From Alistipes sp. Marseille-P5061 (GTDB lineage Bacteria > Bacteroidota > Bacteroidia > Bacteroidales > Rikenellaceae): DNA of 64,000 nucleotides. Positions 17,151-24,949 of this stretch are shown here, one piece after another (position 1 is the stretch's first letter; every line of letters begins with the position of its first letter). The position numbers and the translations under genes were made by a program. The stretch spans positions 1 to 64,000 of the forward strand of contig NZ_LT985748.1 of NCBI RefSeq assembly GCF_900290115.1. The letters are read 5' to 3'. The notes beneath the pieces were generated by a model. It was not told the origin of the DNA and did no database searches. It worked only from the letters and a program-made list of their open reading frames with translations.

Positions 17151-17531
17151 GGGCCGCGCAGCGGGACGGCGCGCTTTTTGACGTATTGTCCTGCGGATTG
17201 TTCCGCCGTGCGGAGCCTGCCAAAGCCTGCCACCGACTGCCAAATGCGGTGCGGCGGCTGACAAAACGGTCGAGGCGGGCTGCCAAATGCGGACCGGGGG
17301 CTGCCAAAACAGCTGAGGCTGCCGGAACGGACCGGGGGCTGTCGAAAAAGGCGGCCGAATGCGGGCCGGGGGCTGCCAAAACAGCTGAGGCTGCCGGAAT
17401 GGAGCGGAGGCTGTCGGAAAAGGCCGCCCGAACGGGGCGGTGCGGAATCCGGGTGATTTTCGCCCCTCCGCCTGCCGGCAACGGAACATCCGGTAACGGA
17501 ATAGAGAACACGAAGCAAAAAAACTACAATT
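17151..17531. repeat. Spacer with a 72-bp tandem repeat
   Basis: The gap between alaS and gpmI holds two 72-bp units (17281-17352 and 17353-17424). Their first 43 nt are nearly identical (17285-17327 against 17357-17399, two differences) and share the core GGGGGCTGCCAAAACAGCTG. Shorter echoes (CTGCCAAA, GGAGGCTGTC) extend on both sides. No gene, and neither a clear alaS terminator nor a canonical gpmI promoter, was found in it. The last 25 nt before gpmI are A-rich, as expected for a translation start in this phylum. Confidence 0.7.
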
Positions 17532-19058
17532 ATGGCAAACAAAGTTCTTTTGATGATTCTCGATGGCTGGGGAAACGGCCATCACGACAAGGCGGATGTC
17601 ATCTCGACGGTGCATCCCGCATACATTTCGGCCATGACCGAGCACTATCCCCACGCCGAGTTGCGCACCGACGGTGAGAACGTCGGTCTGCCCGCCGGAC
17701 AGATGGGCAACTCGGAGGTGGGCCACCTCAACATCGGCGCCGGCCGCGTGGTCTACCAGGACCTCGTGAAAATCAACCGCGCCTGCGCCGACAACTCGAT
17801 TATGCAGAACCCCGAGGTGAAGGCCGCCTTCGAATACGCCAGGAAGAACGGCGTGGCGATGCACTTCATGGGCCTGACCTCCGACGGCGGCGTGCACTCG
17901 TCGCTCAACCACCTCTTCAAGCTCTGCGACATCGCCGCCGAGTACGGGCTGGAGAAGACCTACGTGCACTGCTTCATGGACGGCCGTGACACCGACCCGC
18001 ACAGCGGCAAGGGCTTCATCGCCCGTCTGGAGGAGCATCTGGCCGCCACGACCGGCAAGATTGCCACCATCATCGGCCGCTACTACGCCATGGACCGCGA
18101 CAAGCGCTGGGAGCGCATCAAGATTGCCTACGACGCGCTGGTAAACGGCATCGGCGACCACTCGTCCGACATGGTCGAGGCGATGCAGAAGTCCTACGAC
18201 GAGGGGGTGACCGACGAGTTCGTCAAGCCGTTCGTCCGCATCGACGAGAACGGCCAGCCCATCGGCATGATTCGCCCCAACGACGTGGTGATTTTCTTCA
18301 ACTACCGCAACGACCGCGCCAAGGAGCTCACCATCGTCCTCACGCAGCAGGATATGCCCGAGGCCGGCATGCACACCCTGCCGCTCTACTACTGCTGCAT
18401 GACCCCCTACGACGCCAAGTTCACGGGTCTGCACATCCTCTTCGACAAGGAGAACGTGCACAACACCATCGGCGAGTGGGTTTCGAAGCAGGGCCTCAAG
18501 CAGCTGCGCATCGCCGAGACGGAGAAGTATGCCCACGTGACCTTCTTCCTCAACGGCGGCCGCGAGGACAAGTTCGACGGCGAGGAGCGCATCCTGGTCG
18601 CATCGCCCAAGGTTGCGACCTATGACCTGCAGCCCGAGATGTCGGCTCCGGAGGTTGCCGACAAGCTGGTGGCGGCACTCGGCGAGCGCAAGTTCGACTT
18701 CATCTGCCTGAACTTCGCCAACGGCGACATGGTGGGCCACACGGGCGTCTACGACGCGATTGTGAAGGCCGTGAAGGCCGTTGACGGCTGCGTCGCCAAG
18801 GTGGTCGAGGCTGCCAAGGCCAACGGCTACGAGGTGGTGATGATTGCCGATCACGGCAATGCCGACAACGCCATCAATCCCGACGGTACGCCCAACACGG
18901 CGCACTCGCTCAATCCGGTGCCCATCGTGGTGGTTTCGGACCGTGTGAAGGCTGTTCACAACGGCATTCTGGCCGACGTGGCCCCCACGGTGCTCAAGCT
19001 GATGGGTCTGGAGCAGCCCGCCGAGATGACGGGACACTCGCTCGTCGAGATGAAGTAG
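17532..19058 (+). CDS. gpmI: 2,3-bisphosphoglycerate-independent phosphoglycerate mutase
   Basis: Mn-dependent glycolytic enzyme interconverting 3- and 2-phosphoglycerate. The 508-residue product begins [15 protein letters not shown] with the metal-binding Asp, then [20 protein letters not shown] with the phosphoserine nucleophile (S in NSEVGH). It also has [36 protein letters not shown] and DHGNADN metal ligands. Length is typical. It is followed by two successive terminators at 19099 and 19245. Confidence 0.97.
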   Translation: MANKVLLMILDGWGNGHHDKADVISTVHPAYISAMTEHYPHAELRTDGENVGLPAGQMGNSEVGHLNIGAGRVVYQDLVKINRACADNSIMQNPEVKAAFEYARKNGVAMHFMGLTSDGGVHSSLNHLFKLCDIAAEYGLEKTYVHCFMDGRDTDPHSGKGFIARLEEHLAATTGKIATIIGRYYAMDRDKRWERIKIAYDALVNGIGDHSSDMVEAMQKSYDEGVTDEFVKPFVRIDENGQPIGMIRPNDVVIFFNYRNDRAKELTIVLTQQDMPEAGMHTLPLYYCCMTPYDAKFTGLHILFDKENVHNTIGEWVSKQGLKQLRIAETEKYAHVTFFLNGGREDKFDGEERILVASPKVATYDLQPEMSAPEVADKLVAALGERKFDFICLNFANGDMVGHTGVYDAIVKAVKAVDGCVAKVVEAAKANGYEVVMIADHGNADNAINPDGTPNTAHSLNPVPIVVVSDRVKAVHNGILADVAPTVLKLMGLEQPAEMTGHSLVEMK

Positions 19059-19098
19059 CAGGCACGGTTAACCGCACGACGGATTCGGTTCCGTCCGC

Positions 19099-19138
19099 GA
19101 CGCCCCGCCGCATCATTGTGCGGCGGGGCGTCTTTGTT
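19099..19138 (+). terminator. Intrinsic terminator of gpmI
   Basis: GACGCCCCGCCGCA (19099-19112) pairs perfectly with TGCGGCGGGGCGTC (19119-19132) around a 6-nt loop, and TTTGTTT follows. Confidence 0.92.
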
Positions 19139-19244
19139 TCCGGCTGCGGGGTGGGGGGCGAGGTGCAGGGTGTTGCCGCCCCCGCGGGATGCTTCCGTTT
19201 CCGGTGTGAGACGCCTCCGTTCCTGGCGGGGTGAGCCATACGCA

Positions 19245-19283
19245 AATTCCCGGAGCATCGTTCCTTGCTTCGGGAATTTTTTT
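19245..19283 (+). terminator. Second terminator-like hairpin downstream of gpmI
   Basis: AATTCCCG (19245-19252) pairs with CGGGAATT (19271-19278) across an 18-nt loop. The paired T residues run into five further T residues. It may act as a backup to the stronger terminator at 19099-19138. Confidence 0.65.
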
Positions 19284-19390
19284 GTTTCGGGGCATACCTC
19301 ATCCGGAGCGTCGTTGGCCGCGGACATGGGGCGCAGCTCCATCCCGACAGCGTGAAGCAGACGAGAAGCAGATGTGAAGCAGATAATGAG

Positions 19391-19423
19391 CAGCCCGGAG
19401 AATTCTGAAAATTCTCCGGGCTG
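19391..19423. terminator. Hairpin between convergent genes
   Basis: CAGCCCGGAGAATT (19391-19404) pairs with AATTCTCCGGGCTG (19410-19423), a 14-bp stem with a 5-nt loop. T-tracts are weak on both strands. Position and stability suggest it ends the minus-strand lipoprotein transcript and blocks read-through from the plus strand. Confidence 0.6.
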
Positions 19424-19471
19424 TTCCCTTAAGTGCCTTGTTGTTTTATTTGACTCGCTCTTTTTCTGCCG

Positions 19472-20989
19472 TTAGAAGATTTCGAGTTCGCCAGTCCAGG
19501 TGCCCTTGAAGTGCTTGGGCTCGGCCTGTCCGTCGAGGAAGTCGAAGGTAATGGTATAGGTGCCGTCGTCGTTCTTCGTAATTTCTACTTCACCTCCGTT
19601 TGCTCCGGCAGCCCAGCGCACTTCACCGTTTTCGTAATATTTGAAGTAGGTTCCCGTGCCGAATCCGTCAACGCCGCCCGACATGTTGAAGGTACCCTTT
19701 CGAGCCGTGCCCACTTCGTTGCCTTCGCTTATCTGATATACACCGGGAACTGGTCCCTCGGTGGCATCGAGGTCGCATACGACCTCGACATACAACTGGT
19801 CGGAGGTGTAGCTCCAGTTTTCATCGTACTGCTTGAACTGGAACTGCCAGGTATAGGCGTTTTCGACCGTATATTTGCTGCCGAAAGCCTGTACGTTGAT
19901 ATTCGGAGCATTGAACGACAGCTCGTGGTCTTCAGAGAGGTCCCATTCGTTCTTTTCAATCACCTTCGGGGCGTCCTGCACGACGATGGGGCCCGTATAG
20001 CTGCCCGTCAGCTTCTTGCCCTTGTCGGTCGTCAGGTCGTAGGTCAGCGTGTAGTTGTCGCCGTTCTTCTCAATCTCGACCGTACCCGACTGGGCCAGAC
20101 CCACCTGGATGGCCGACGAGTTCTCCGGGTCGTAGTAATAGCAGAAGTTGGTGCTGGTCGGGAAGGGTGCATTCATGAAGTTGATGCAGCCGCCTGCGAG
20201 GAAGGTGTAGTCCGAGGCCTCTTCGTCGTTGGTGATGGTGAAGGTGCCGGGGATGAGGTTGCCGTCGTCGTCGAACTCGCCGCGGCCCACGAAAATCAGC
20301 ACGCTCGAGGGGACTACGACCCAACCGTCCGCGTCGATGTTCTCATAGAGGGTGATGTTCAGATTGGCGTTGCGGTCTTCGTTCATCTCCTCCAGATACC
20401 ACGAGTAGACGCTGGTCATCTTCGTGTTCATGTCCTGCTTCAGCCACTCGATGCTCTTGTTGTAGTAGAAGTAGATGCCCTCGTAGACGGTGTGGAAGGT
20501 CGTGCCGTCGGTCGCGGTCATCTCGATTTCGATTCTGGGCTTGGTCTCGGCGTTCGTCACGGTCAGGGTGCCCTCCTTGATGAAGAACTGCTGATTCTGG
20601 TAGACGATGTAGCTGTAATTGCCCCCGAGGATGGTGTATTCCGTATATTTGTTGGTCTCCTCGGTCATCGTATAGGTGCCGTTGGCTATCTGTTCCTCGA
20701 ACGGAGTGTTGAGCCGGAGGATGTAATAGGTGCCCTCGCTGTCCGTATAGCCGCCGTCCAGAACCGGCAGGTCGCTGATGGAGAGGTAGTAGGTGTAGAC
20801 CTCGTCGTTGGCCAGGTAGGCGTCTCCGAAGTAGATTCCTTCGCAGATGGAAGAGACGGTATCCACGTCGTATTCCACGGTAGGTTCGGGGTCGGGTCCG
20901 GGGTTGGGCTCGTCGGTCTTGTCGTCCTTGCACGACTGCATTGCCAGGGCTGCAAAGAGCGCAATGGTAAAGAGTAGATACTTTTTCAT
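19472..20989 (-). CDS. Large surface lipoprotein with repeated beta-units
   Basis: A 505-residue predicted lipoprotein. The signal peptide MKKYLLFTIALFAALAMQSC ends in a lipobox and is followed by an acidic/Pro linker (DDKTDEPNPGPDPEP). The mature protein contains at least three related beta-strand units ending in GTYTI- or YTLT-type strands: around GTLTVTNAETKPRIEIEMT, TVEIEKNGDNYTLTYDLTTD and GGEVEITKNDDGTYTITFDF. The last two are each followed by a G-S/T-W/Y-TG motif. This suggests an ancestral module repeated about every 150 residues. No family name was recognised. It is divergent from a Crp/Fnr regulator across a spacer carrying an FNR-like palindrome, so regulation by that protein is plausible. 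Confidence 0.82.
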   Translation of the reverse strand: MKKYLLFTIALFAALAMQSCKDDKTDEPNPGPDPEPTVEYDVDTVSSICEGIYFGDAYLANDEVYTYYLSISDLPVLDGGYTDSEGTYYILRLNTPFEEQIANGTYTMTEETNKYTEYTILGGNYSYIVYQNQQFFIKEGTLTVTNAETKPRIEIEMTATDGTTFHTVYEGIYFYYNKSIEWLKQDMNTKMTSVYSWYLEEMNEDRNANLNITLYENIDADGWVVVPSSVLIFVGRGEFDDDGNLIPGTFTITNDEEASDYTFLAGGCINFMNAPFPTSTNFCYYYDPENSSAIQVGLAQSGTVEIEKNGDNYTLTYDLTTDKGKKLTGSYTGPIVVQDAPKVIEKNEWDLSEDHELSFNAPNINVQAFGSKYTVENAYTWQFQFKQYDENWSYTSDQLYVEVVCDLDATEGPVPGVYQISEGNEVGTARKGTFNMSGGVDGFGTGTYFKYYENGEVRWAAGANGGEVEITKNDDGTYTITFDFLDGQAEPKHFKGTWTGELEIF

Positions 20990-21021
20990 AATACAAGGGG
21001 ATTTGGTTGTTTATTCAGTTT

Positions 21022-21029
21022 CAAAAGTA
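21022..21029 (-). promoter_or_regulatory. Candidate -7 box of the large lipoprotein gene
   Basis: The minus strand reads TACTTTTG, matching TAnnTTTG, 33 nt before the ATG at 20989. There is no TTG at -33. The palindrome at 21052-21065 would instead sit close to -41, a usual activator position. Confidence 0.5.
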
Positions 21030-21051
21030 GAGAAAGGAAGCCATAAAAACA

Positions 21052-21065
21052 TTGACATAGGTCAA
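21052..21065. promoter_or_regulatory. FNR-box-like palindrome in a divergent promoter region
   Basis: TTGAC-ATAG-GTCAA is a perfect palindrome with 5-bp arms and a 4-bp centre, the same geometry as the FNR-family site TTGAT-N4-ATCAA. It lies between the lipoprotein and the Crp/Fnr gene, so it is a candidate operator for autoregulation and control of the lipoprotein. Binding is inferred. Confidence 0.55.
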
Positions 21066-21072
21066 ACATTGT

Positions 21073-21101
21073 TTGTTTTCGACTCTTTTTTGGTAAATTT
21101 G
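21073..21101 (+). promoter_or_regulatory. Promoter of the Crp/Fnr regulator
   Basis: TTG (21073-21075) and TAAATTTG (21094-21101) are 18 nt apart, a good consensus match. The leader to the ATG at 21123 is about 15 nt. Confidence 0.75.
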
Positions 21102-21122
21102 CCCCGAAAAGAGTTTTCAGCC

Positions 21123-21695
21123 ATGGATGAACTGATTGACCTGATTATGCACGAGGGGGATTTCCATCCTTCGGAGGAGGTGGTCCGCCAGCTGCTCGCG
21201 CTGGGCGAGGAGGTGCACTTCGGTCCCAAGAAGGCCGTCATCGAGTTCGGTCATATCAACCGCAACGTCTATATCGTCAAGGAGGGGATTCTGCGGGGGG
21301 TCTACTTCGAGAAGGAGAAGGAGGAGACCTACGGATTCGCCTCTCCGGGGACGATTCTGCTTTCGCCCCACTCGTATTATATGAACCAGCCGGCCGTCAT
21401 GCAGTTCGAGACCTGCAAGAAGGGGTGCACCTGCATCATGGTCCCCAAGGCGAAGTTCGACCGGCTGCTGGTCGAGTCGCACGAGTTCGCCCGCTGGATG
21501 TTCGACCTGGCGATGTGGCAGTTCTACACCTCGGAGAAGAAGCTCAAGTACATCAAGGGCGATGCCCGCGAGCGGATTATCGCCGTGCTGAAGTACCGGC
21601 CCGAGATTCTGGAGGTGGTCTCGGCGCGGACGCTGGCCTCCTACATCGGGGTGACCGAGGCCTACTTCTGCCGCATCAAGAAGGAGATTCTCTGA
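21123..21695 (+). CDS. Crp/Fnr-family transcriptional regulator
   Basis: A 190-residue predicted DNA-binding regulator. The N-terminal part (about residues 15-110) is a cyclic-nucleotide-binding-type jelly roll, with FGHINRNVYIVKEGILRGVYF and EKEKEETYGFASPGTILL. A long dimerisation helix follows, and the C-terminal helix-turn-helix ends in ARTLASYIGVTEAYFCRIKKE. No FNR-type N-terminal cysteine cluster is present, so the effector is not evident from sequence. The ATG at 21123 lies just after a convincing promoter. An FNR-like palindrome sits 60 nt upstream, shared with the divergent lipoprotein gene. Confidence 0.85.
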   Translation: MDELIDLIMHEGDFHPSEEVVRQLLALGEEVHFGPKKAVIEFGHINRNVYIVKEGILRGVYFEKEKEETYGFASPGTILLSPHSYYMNQPAVMQFETCKKGCTCIMVPKAKFDRLLVESHEFARWMFDLAMWQFYTSEKKLKYIKGDARERIIAVLKYRPEILEVVSARTLASYIGVTEAYFCRIKKEIL

Positions 21696-21753
21696 GCGCT
21701 GCCGGGGCGTGGCGGCCTGCGACGGTTCTGCGGCGGGTCTGCGCTCGTCTCCC

Positions 21754-21808
21754 GCGCCCTGCACCTTGCGCCCTGCACCTTGCGCCCTGCGCCCTGCGCC
21801 CTGCACCC
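21754..21808. repeat. Heptanucleotide array GCGCCCT/GCACCTT
   Basis: Eight consecutive 7-bp units (GCGCCCT or GCACCTT variants) lie in the convergent spacer after the Crp/Fnr gene. The period is exact throughout. Confidence 0.85.
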
Positions 21809-21877
21809 GCCCGTCCGGGGCTCCCTTCCGCCGCCGGGGCGAACGTGGGACACAGAAGCCGATACGATACAGAGAAG

Positions 21878-21912
21878 AGAGGGATGCACCCCCGAACGGA
21901 GTGCATCCCTCT
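21878..21912. terminator. Bidirectional hairpin terminator
   Basis: AGAGGGATGCAC (21878-21889) pairs perfectly with GTGCATCCCTCT (21901-21912) around an 11-nt loop. Short pyrimidine/T tracts flank it on both strands. It separates the Crp/Fnr gene from the convergent gene ending at 21939. Confidence 0.75.
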
Positions 21913-21938
21913 TCTTATAAATAGGTGCTCCGGATGAA

Positions 21939-22382
21939 TCAGAGCGAGTCGATGACCGAATTCACCTCCGAGGGGAGCAGACGCAGCACGTGTCCCATCA
22001 TGTAGTTGACCTGGGCCGTGGTCGAGGCGATGAACTCCACGCCGAACTGGAAGACATTCTCCCCGTCGTTCTCGTAGGCCGTATACTTGCAGACGTATTT
22101 GCCGCGGTTGAGGTCGTTGGCCATCGTGATGAGCTTGTCGAGCGGCTGGTCCGTAGCGAACTGTACGCGGACCTCGACGTAGGAGTATCCCATGCCGCTG
22201 TCGCGGGTGATGGCGTAGTAGGTATATCCCTCAACCTTGAACTGTACGTCGCCGTCCTCGTCGTAGGAGGGGGCGTAGCCTTCGCTGCGCAGGTAGGACA
22301 TGATGTCGGGCTTGAGCTCCTGTGCCCGGAGCGTGCCGGCCGCACAGAAGAGCAGGAGCAGAATAAGCGTCAATTTTTTCAT
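21939..22382 (-). CDS. Exported YbjN-like protein
   Basis: A 147-residue secreted protein with signal peptide MKKLTLILLLLFCAAGTLRAQ. The mature domain (EGYAPSYDEDGDVQFKVEG through VEFIASTTAQVNYMM) has the alternating strand-helix pattern of the YbjN / type III chaperone-like fold. It includes a strand pair at YTYYAITRDSG and a central RVQFATDQPLDK helix start. The function of exported YbjN-like proteins in this phylum is not established. The start at 22382 is fixed by the signal peptide; the same frame is open further upstream but only overlaps the next gene. The assignment is a fold-level impression. Confidence 0.65.
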   Translation of the reverse strand: MKKLTLILLLLFCAAGTLRAQELKPDIMSYLRSEGYAPSYDEDGDVQFKVEGYTYYAITRDSGMGYSYVEVRVQFATDQPLDKLITMANDLNRGKYVCKYTAYENDGENVFQFGVEFIASTTAQVNYMMGHVLRLLPSEVNSVIDSL

Positions 22383-22438
22383 GAGTCGTGTTTTTTTGGT
22401 TTGGTTAGCCAAAGATAGAAAAAATTTGCTTCCGCCGT

Positions 22439-22945
22439 TCAATACAGGTCGATGAATTCGAACGAATTGCCCACGGCTGCCAGATAGCGCATGAACTCCT
22501 CGCGCGTGATGACCACCGTCGCCCGGTTGTCGTTGGGGTGGAACGAGTAGGCGTCGCAGCGGTCGAGGTTGCGGTCGAGGAAGAGGTGCACGTGGGTTTC
22601 CGCGTCGTTGATGAGCCCGAAGGGCGACACCGAGCCGGGCCGCAGCCCGAGCCACCGCTCCATGCGCTGCTCCGAGGCGAAGGAGAGCTTCCCCTGCCGC
22701 AGCCGGTGTTCGAGGTCGTGGATGGCCAGATTCCGCTCGCAGTCGAACGAGACCAGATAGTGGCGGTCGCCCTTGTGGTTGCGGAAGAAGAGGTTCTTGC
22801 AGTGCTTCGAGCCGTCGTCGTGCCAATATTGACGGGCGATGTCGATGGTCGGCGCCTCGGGGTGCTCATACCAGGTGTAGCGGATGCCGTGGGCGTCGAG
22901 GAAGTCGAAGACCCGCTGGCGGCGTTCGTCGGGTGTAGTCTCCAT
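22439..22945 (-). CDS. Prolyl-tRNA editing (YbaK/ProX) family deacylase
   Basis: A 168-residue free-standing editing-domain protein that in characterised relatives hydrolyses Ala- or Cys-charged tRNA-Pro. It begins TTPDERRQRVFDFLDAHGIR and has the family segment HCKNLFFRNHKGDRHYLV, with the conserved Lys of the active site. It then carries RQGKLSFASEQRME, RPGSVSPFGLINDAE and a C-terminal ATVVITREEFMRYL. Length fits the PrdX/ProX group. It is in a minus-strand run, 12 nt after the dehydrogenase gene upstream, so it is probably co-transcribed with it. Confidence 0.87.
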   Translation of the reverse strand: METTPDERRQRVFDFLDAHGIRYTWYEHPEAPTIDIARQYWHDDGSKHCKNLFFRNHKGDRHYLVSFDCERNLAIHDLEHRLRQGKLSFASEQRMERWLGLRPGSVSPFGLINDAETHVHLFLDRNLDRCDAYSFHPNDNRATVVITREEFMRYLAAVGNSFEFIDLY

Positions 22946-22957
22946 GCGGTCGTCGCT

Positions 22958-23914
22958 CTATTGACGGTTGCAGAACTCCGTGATGTTGCGCTCGATGCAG
23001 CCCACCAGCACCTCGACGGCCTCGACGGGCGACCAGGCGTTGTGGGGCGAGAGCAGGATGCGGTCCGGGGCGGCGATGTGCGTCAGCGGGTTGTCGGCCG
23101 CCAGGGGCTCCTGCGTGAAGACGTCGAGCGCCGCACCGGCGATGCTGCCCCGGTCGAGTGCCGTGGCCAGCGCCGCCTCGTCGACGATGCCGCCGCGCGC
23201 CACGTTGATGAGGATGGCCGACCGCTTCATGATTTCGAGCTCGGGGGCGCCAATGAGGTTGCGCGTCCGGGCGTTGAGCGGGCAGTGTATCGAGACGACG
23301 TCGGCCCAGCTCAGCAGCTCGGCCAGCGAGAGGGCGGGGTAGGGCTCCTCGCGTGCGACGCCCGAGGTGGAGGTGTAGCGGACCTCGCATCCGAAGGCCT
23401 CGGCAAGCCGCGCCACCTCGTGGCCGATGGTGCCCAGCCCGACGATGCCCCAGCATGAGCCGTGCAGCTGGTGGTTGGCCAGGGCGAAGTGGAACTGCCG
23501 CCCCGACGAGGCGTAGGCGCCGCTCTTGACGTAGCGGTCGTAGTAGACGCTGTGGCGCAGCAGCGCGATGGCGGCCCCGAGCGTCGTCTCGGCCACCGAG
23601 TGGGTCGAGTATCCGGCGGCGTTGCGCACCTCGATGCCCAGCTCGGCCGCAGCCTCGAGGTCGATGTTGTTCATCCCCGTCGCGGCGACGCAGATGAGCC
23701 GGAGCGAGGGCAGCGCGCGCAGCGTCTCGCGGTCGAGCACCACCTTGTTGGTGATGACGACCCGGGCCGTGCGGCAGCGTTCGATGACCTCCTCGCGGGT
23801 GGTGTTTTCGTAGCCCGTATAGTCGCCCAGCGCCTTGATGCGGCGCAGGTCGGCGCCGCCCAGCGTGTATTCGTCGAGAAAGACGATGGTAGGTTTCTTC
23901 GTGTTGTTTTCCAT
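22958..23914 (-). CDS. D-2-hydroxyacid dehydrogenase (glycerate/hydroxypyruvate reductase-like)
   Basis: A 318-residue NAD(P)-dependent oxidoreductase reducing a 2-keto acid. The Rossmann motif is GIVGLGTIGHEVARLAEAFG. The catalytic triad is visible: Arg in LINVARGGIVDE, Glu in LDVFTQEP and His in LLSPHNAWSP. At the end of the second Rossmann strand the sequence is RYTSTS rather than an acidic residue, which suggests tolerance for or preference for NADP. The best subgroup guess is glycerate dehydrogenase/hydroxypyruvate reductase. The spacer upstream has no clear promoter. Confidence 0.88.
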   Translation of the reverse strand: MENNTKKPTIVFLDEYTLGGADLRRIKALGDYTGYENTTREEVIERCRTARVVITNKVVLDRETLRALPSLRLICVAATGMNNIDLEAAAELGIEVRNAAGYSTHSVAETTLGAAIALLRHSVYYDRYVKSGAYASSGRQFHFALANHQLHGSCWGIVGLGTIGHEVARLAEAFGCEVRYTSTSGVAREEPYPALSLAELLSWADVVSIHCPLNARTRNLIGAPELEIMKRSAILINVARGGIVDEAALATALDRGSIAGAALDVFTQEPLAADNPLTHIAAPDRILLSPHNAWSPVEAVEVLVGCIERNITEFCNRQ

Positions 23915-24217
23915 CTTGACAGTCAGTTAGTTGTTATATTACTTGTCCGTTTTCGTTCGTTGTTGTCCGCAGCCCGGCCGCGACTTCCAGCCGGGCCCTT
24001 CGCGGCGGCTTTTCCGGAGGCCTTCGGTCCCGTTTCGGGGTACCTCCGACGGCCGCCTTCTCCGCCTTGCCGGGTTCGTTTCCGGCGGTCGCGGCGTCCG
24101 TTTGACGGGTGCGTTTCCGGCGGCTGCCGCCTCCGCCTCGTTCGTCCCTCTGCCGCCTCCGCCCCGTTCGTCCCTCTGCCGGCTCTGGGCCGACCCCTTC
24201 CGGAAAGGGGCGTCGCG
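23915..24217. repeat. Pyrimidine/GC-rich spacer with degenerate repeats
   Basis: No gene is supported. CCTCCGCCTCGTTCGTCCCTCTGCCG-like sequence appears twice in tandem around 24138-24182, and CGTTTCCGG/CGGTTCCGG variants recur earlier. The stretch separates TcdA from the dehydrogenase gene on the same strand. No terminator or promoter was recognised. Confidence 0.5.
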
Positions 24218-24949
24218 TCAGGGAATCGGCTCGCCCGCCAGGTCGCGGATGACCACCGAGGCGCAGCCGATGCCGAAGAGCGCCGGGAGGTAGGAGATGG
24301 TCCCGACGTTCGACTTCTTGTTCTGCTCCTCGCAGAGAATCATCGCCCCCTCGTGCATCGGTTCGGCCGAGAAGACGGCCCGGAATCCGCTCCGGATGCC
24401 GAGCTTGTGGAGCCGCTTGCGCAGCATGTGGGCCAGCGGGCAGTGGTGCGTCCGGCCGATGTCCGCAATCTCCATGCGCGTGGGGTCCGTCTTCGCACCG
24501 GCCCCCATCGAGCTGACGAGCCGCAGCTGGCGGTCGAGCGCCCCCTTGATGAGGGCCAGCTTGGGCGAGAGGGTGTCGATGGCGTCGACGACGTAGTCGT
24601 AGCGCGCGGCGTCGAGCAGCGTGTAGGTCTCCTCGTCGCGGATGTAGCGGTTGACCACCGTCAGCTCGATGTCGGGATTGATGTCGCGCAGCCGCTCGGC
24701 CAGCACCTCGGCCTTCGGTCGGCCGACGGTCGAGTGGAGCGCCACGAGCTGGCGGTTGATGTTCGACGGGGAGACCGTGTCGGCGTCGGCGATGGTCATG
24801 CGTCCCACGCCCGCGCGCGCTATCATTTCAGCGGCATAGGCCCCTACGCCCCCCAGCCCCACCACGAGGACATGGGCGCGGCGCAGCCGTTCCAGTTTCT
24901 CGGCTCCCAGGAGCAATTCAGTGCGTTCCAGCCAGTTGTCGTTTGTCAT
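24218..24949 (-). CDS. tcdA: tRNA threonylcarbamoyladenosine dehydratase (ThiF/E1-like)
   Basis: ATP-dependent enzyme that cyclises t6A37 to ct6A in tRNAs. The 243-residue product has the E1-like nucleotide-binding motif VLVVGLGGVGAYAAEMIARAG, DADTVSPSNINRQ with the conserved Arg, and DAIDTLSPKLALI. The TcdA-typical middle is GAGAKTDPTRMEIADI. Its Cys near LAHMLRKRL replaces classical ThiF zinc motifs. The start at 24949 overlaps the stop of the upstream TatD gene as ATGA, supporting translational coupling. A longer in-frame start at 24982 is less likely. Confidence 0.9.
   Translation of the reverse strand: MTNDNWLERTELLLGAEKLERLRRAHVLVVGLGGVGAYAAEMIARAGVGRMTIADADTVSPSNINRQLVALHSTVGRPKAEVLAERLRDINPDIELTVVNRYIRDEETYTLLDAARYDYVVDAIDTLSPKLALIKGALDRQLRLVSSMGAGAKTDPTRMEIADIGRTHHCPLAHMLRKRLHKLGIRSGFRAVFSAEPMHEGAMILCEEQNKKSNVGTISYLPALFGIGCASVVIRDLAGEPIP

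Larger units (their letters stand above)
19059..19471. other. Convergent spacer carrying three terminator-like hairpins
   Basis: No gene is supported. The spacer contains two plus-strand intrinsic terminators (19099-19138, 19245-19283) and a hairpin near the convergent lipoprotein gene (19391-19423). A short run of GAAGCAGA-like 12-nt repeats (about 19350-19385) lies between them. Confidence 0.6.

Noticed and set aside
14214-19037. A 1607-codon open frame on the minus strand across alaS, the spacer and gpmI
   Set aside because: It lies antisense to two well-supported enzymes and its translation is Ala/Arg/His/Val-rich with no domain. Codons of the real genes rarely give stops in this frame in G+C-rich DNA, so it is a compositional shadow.
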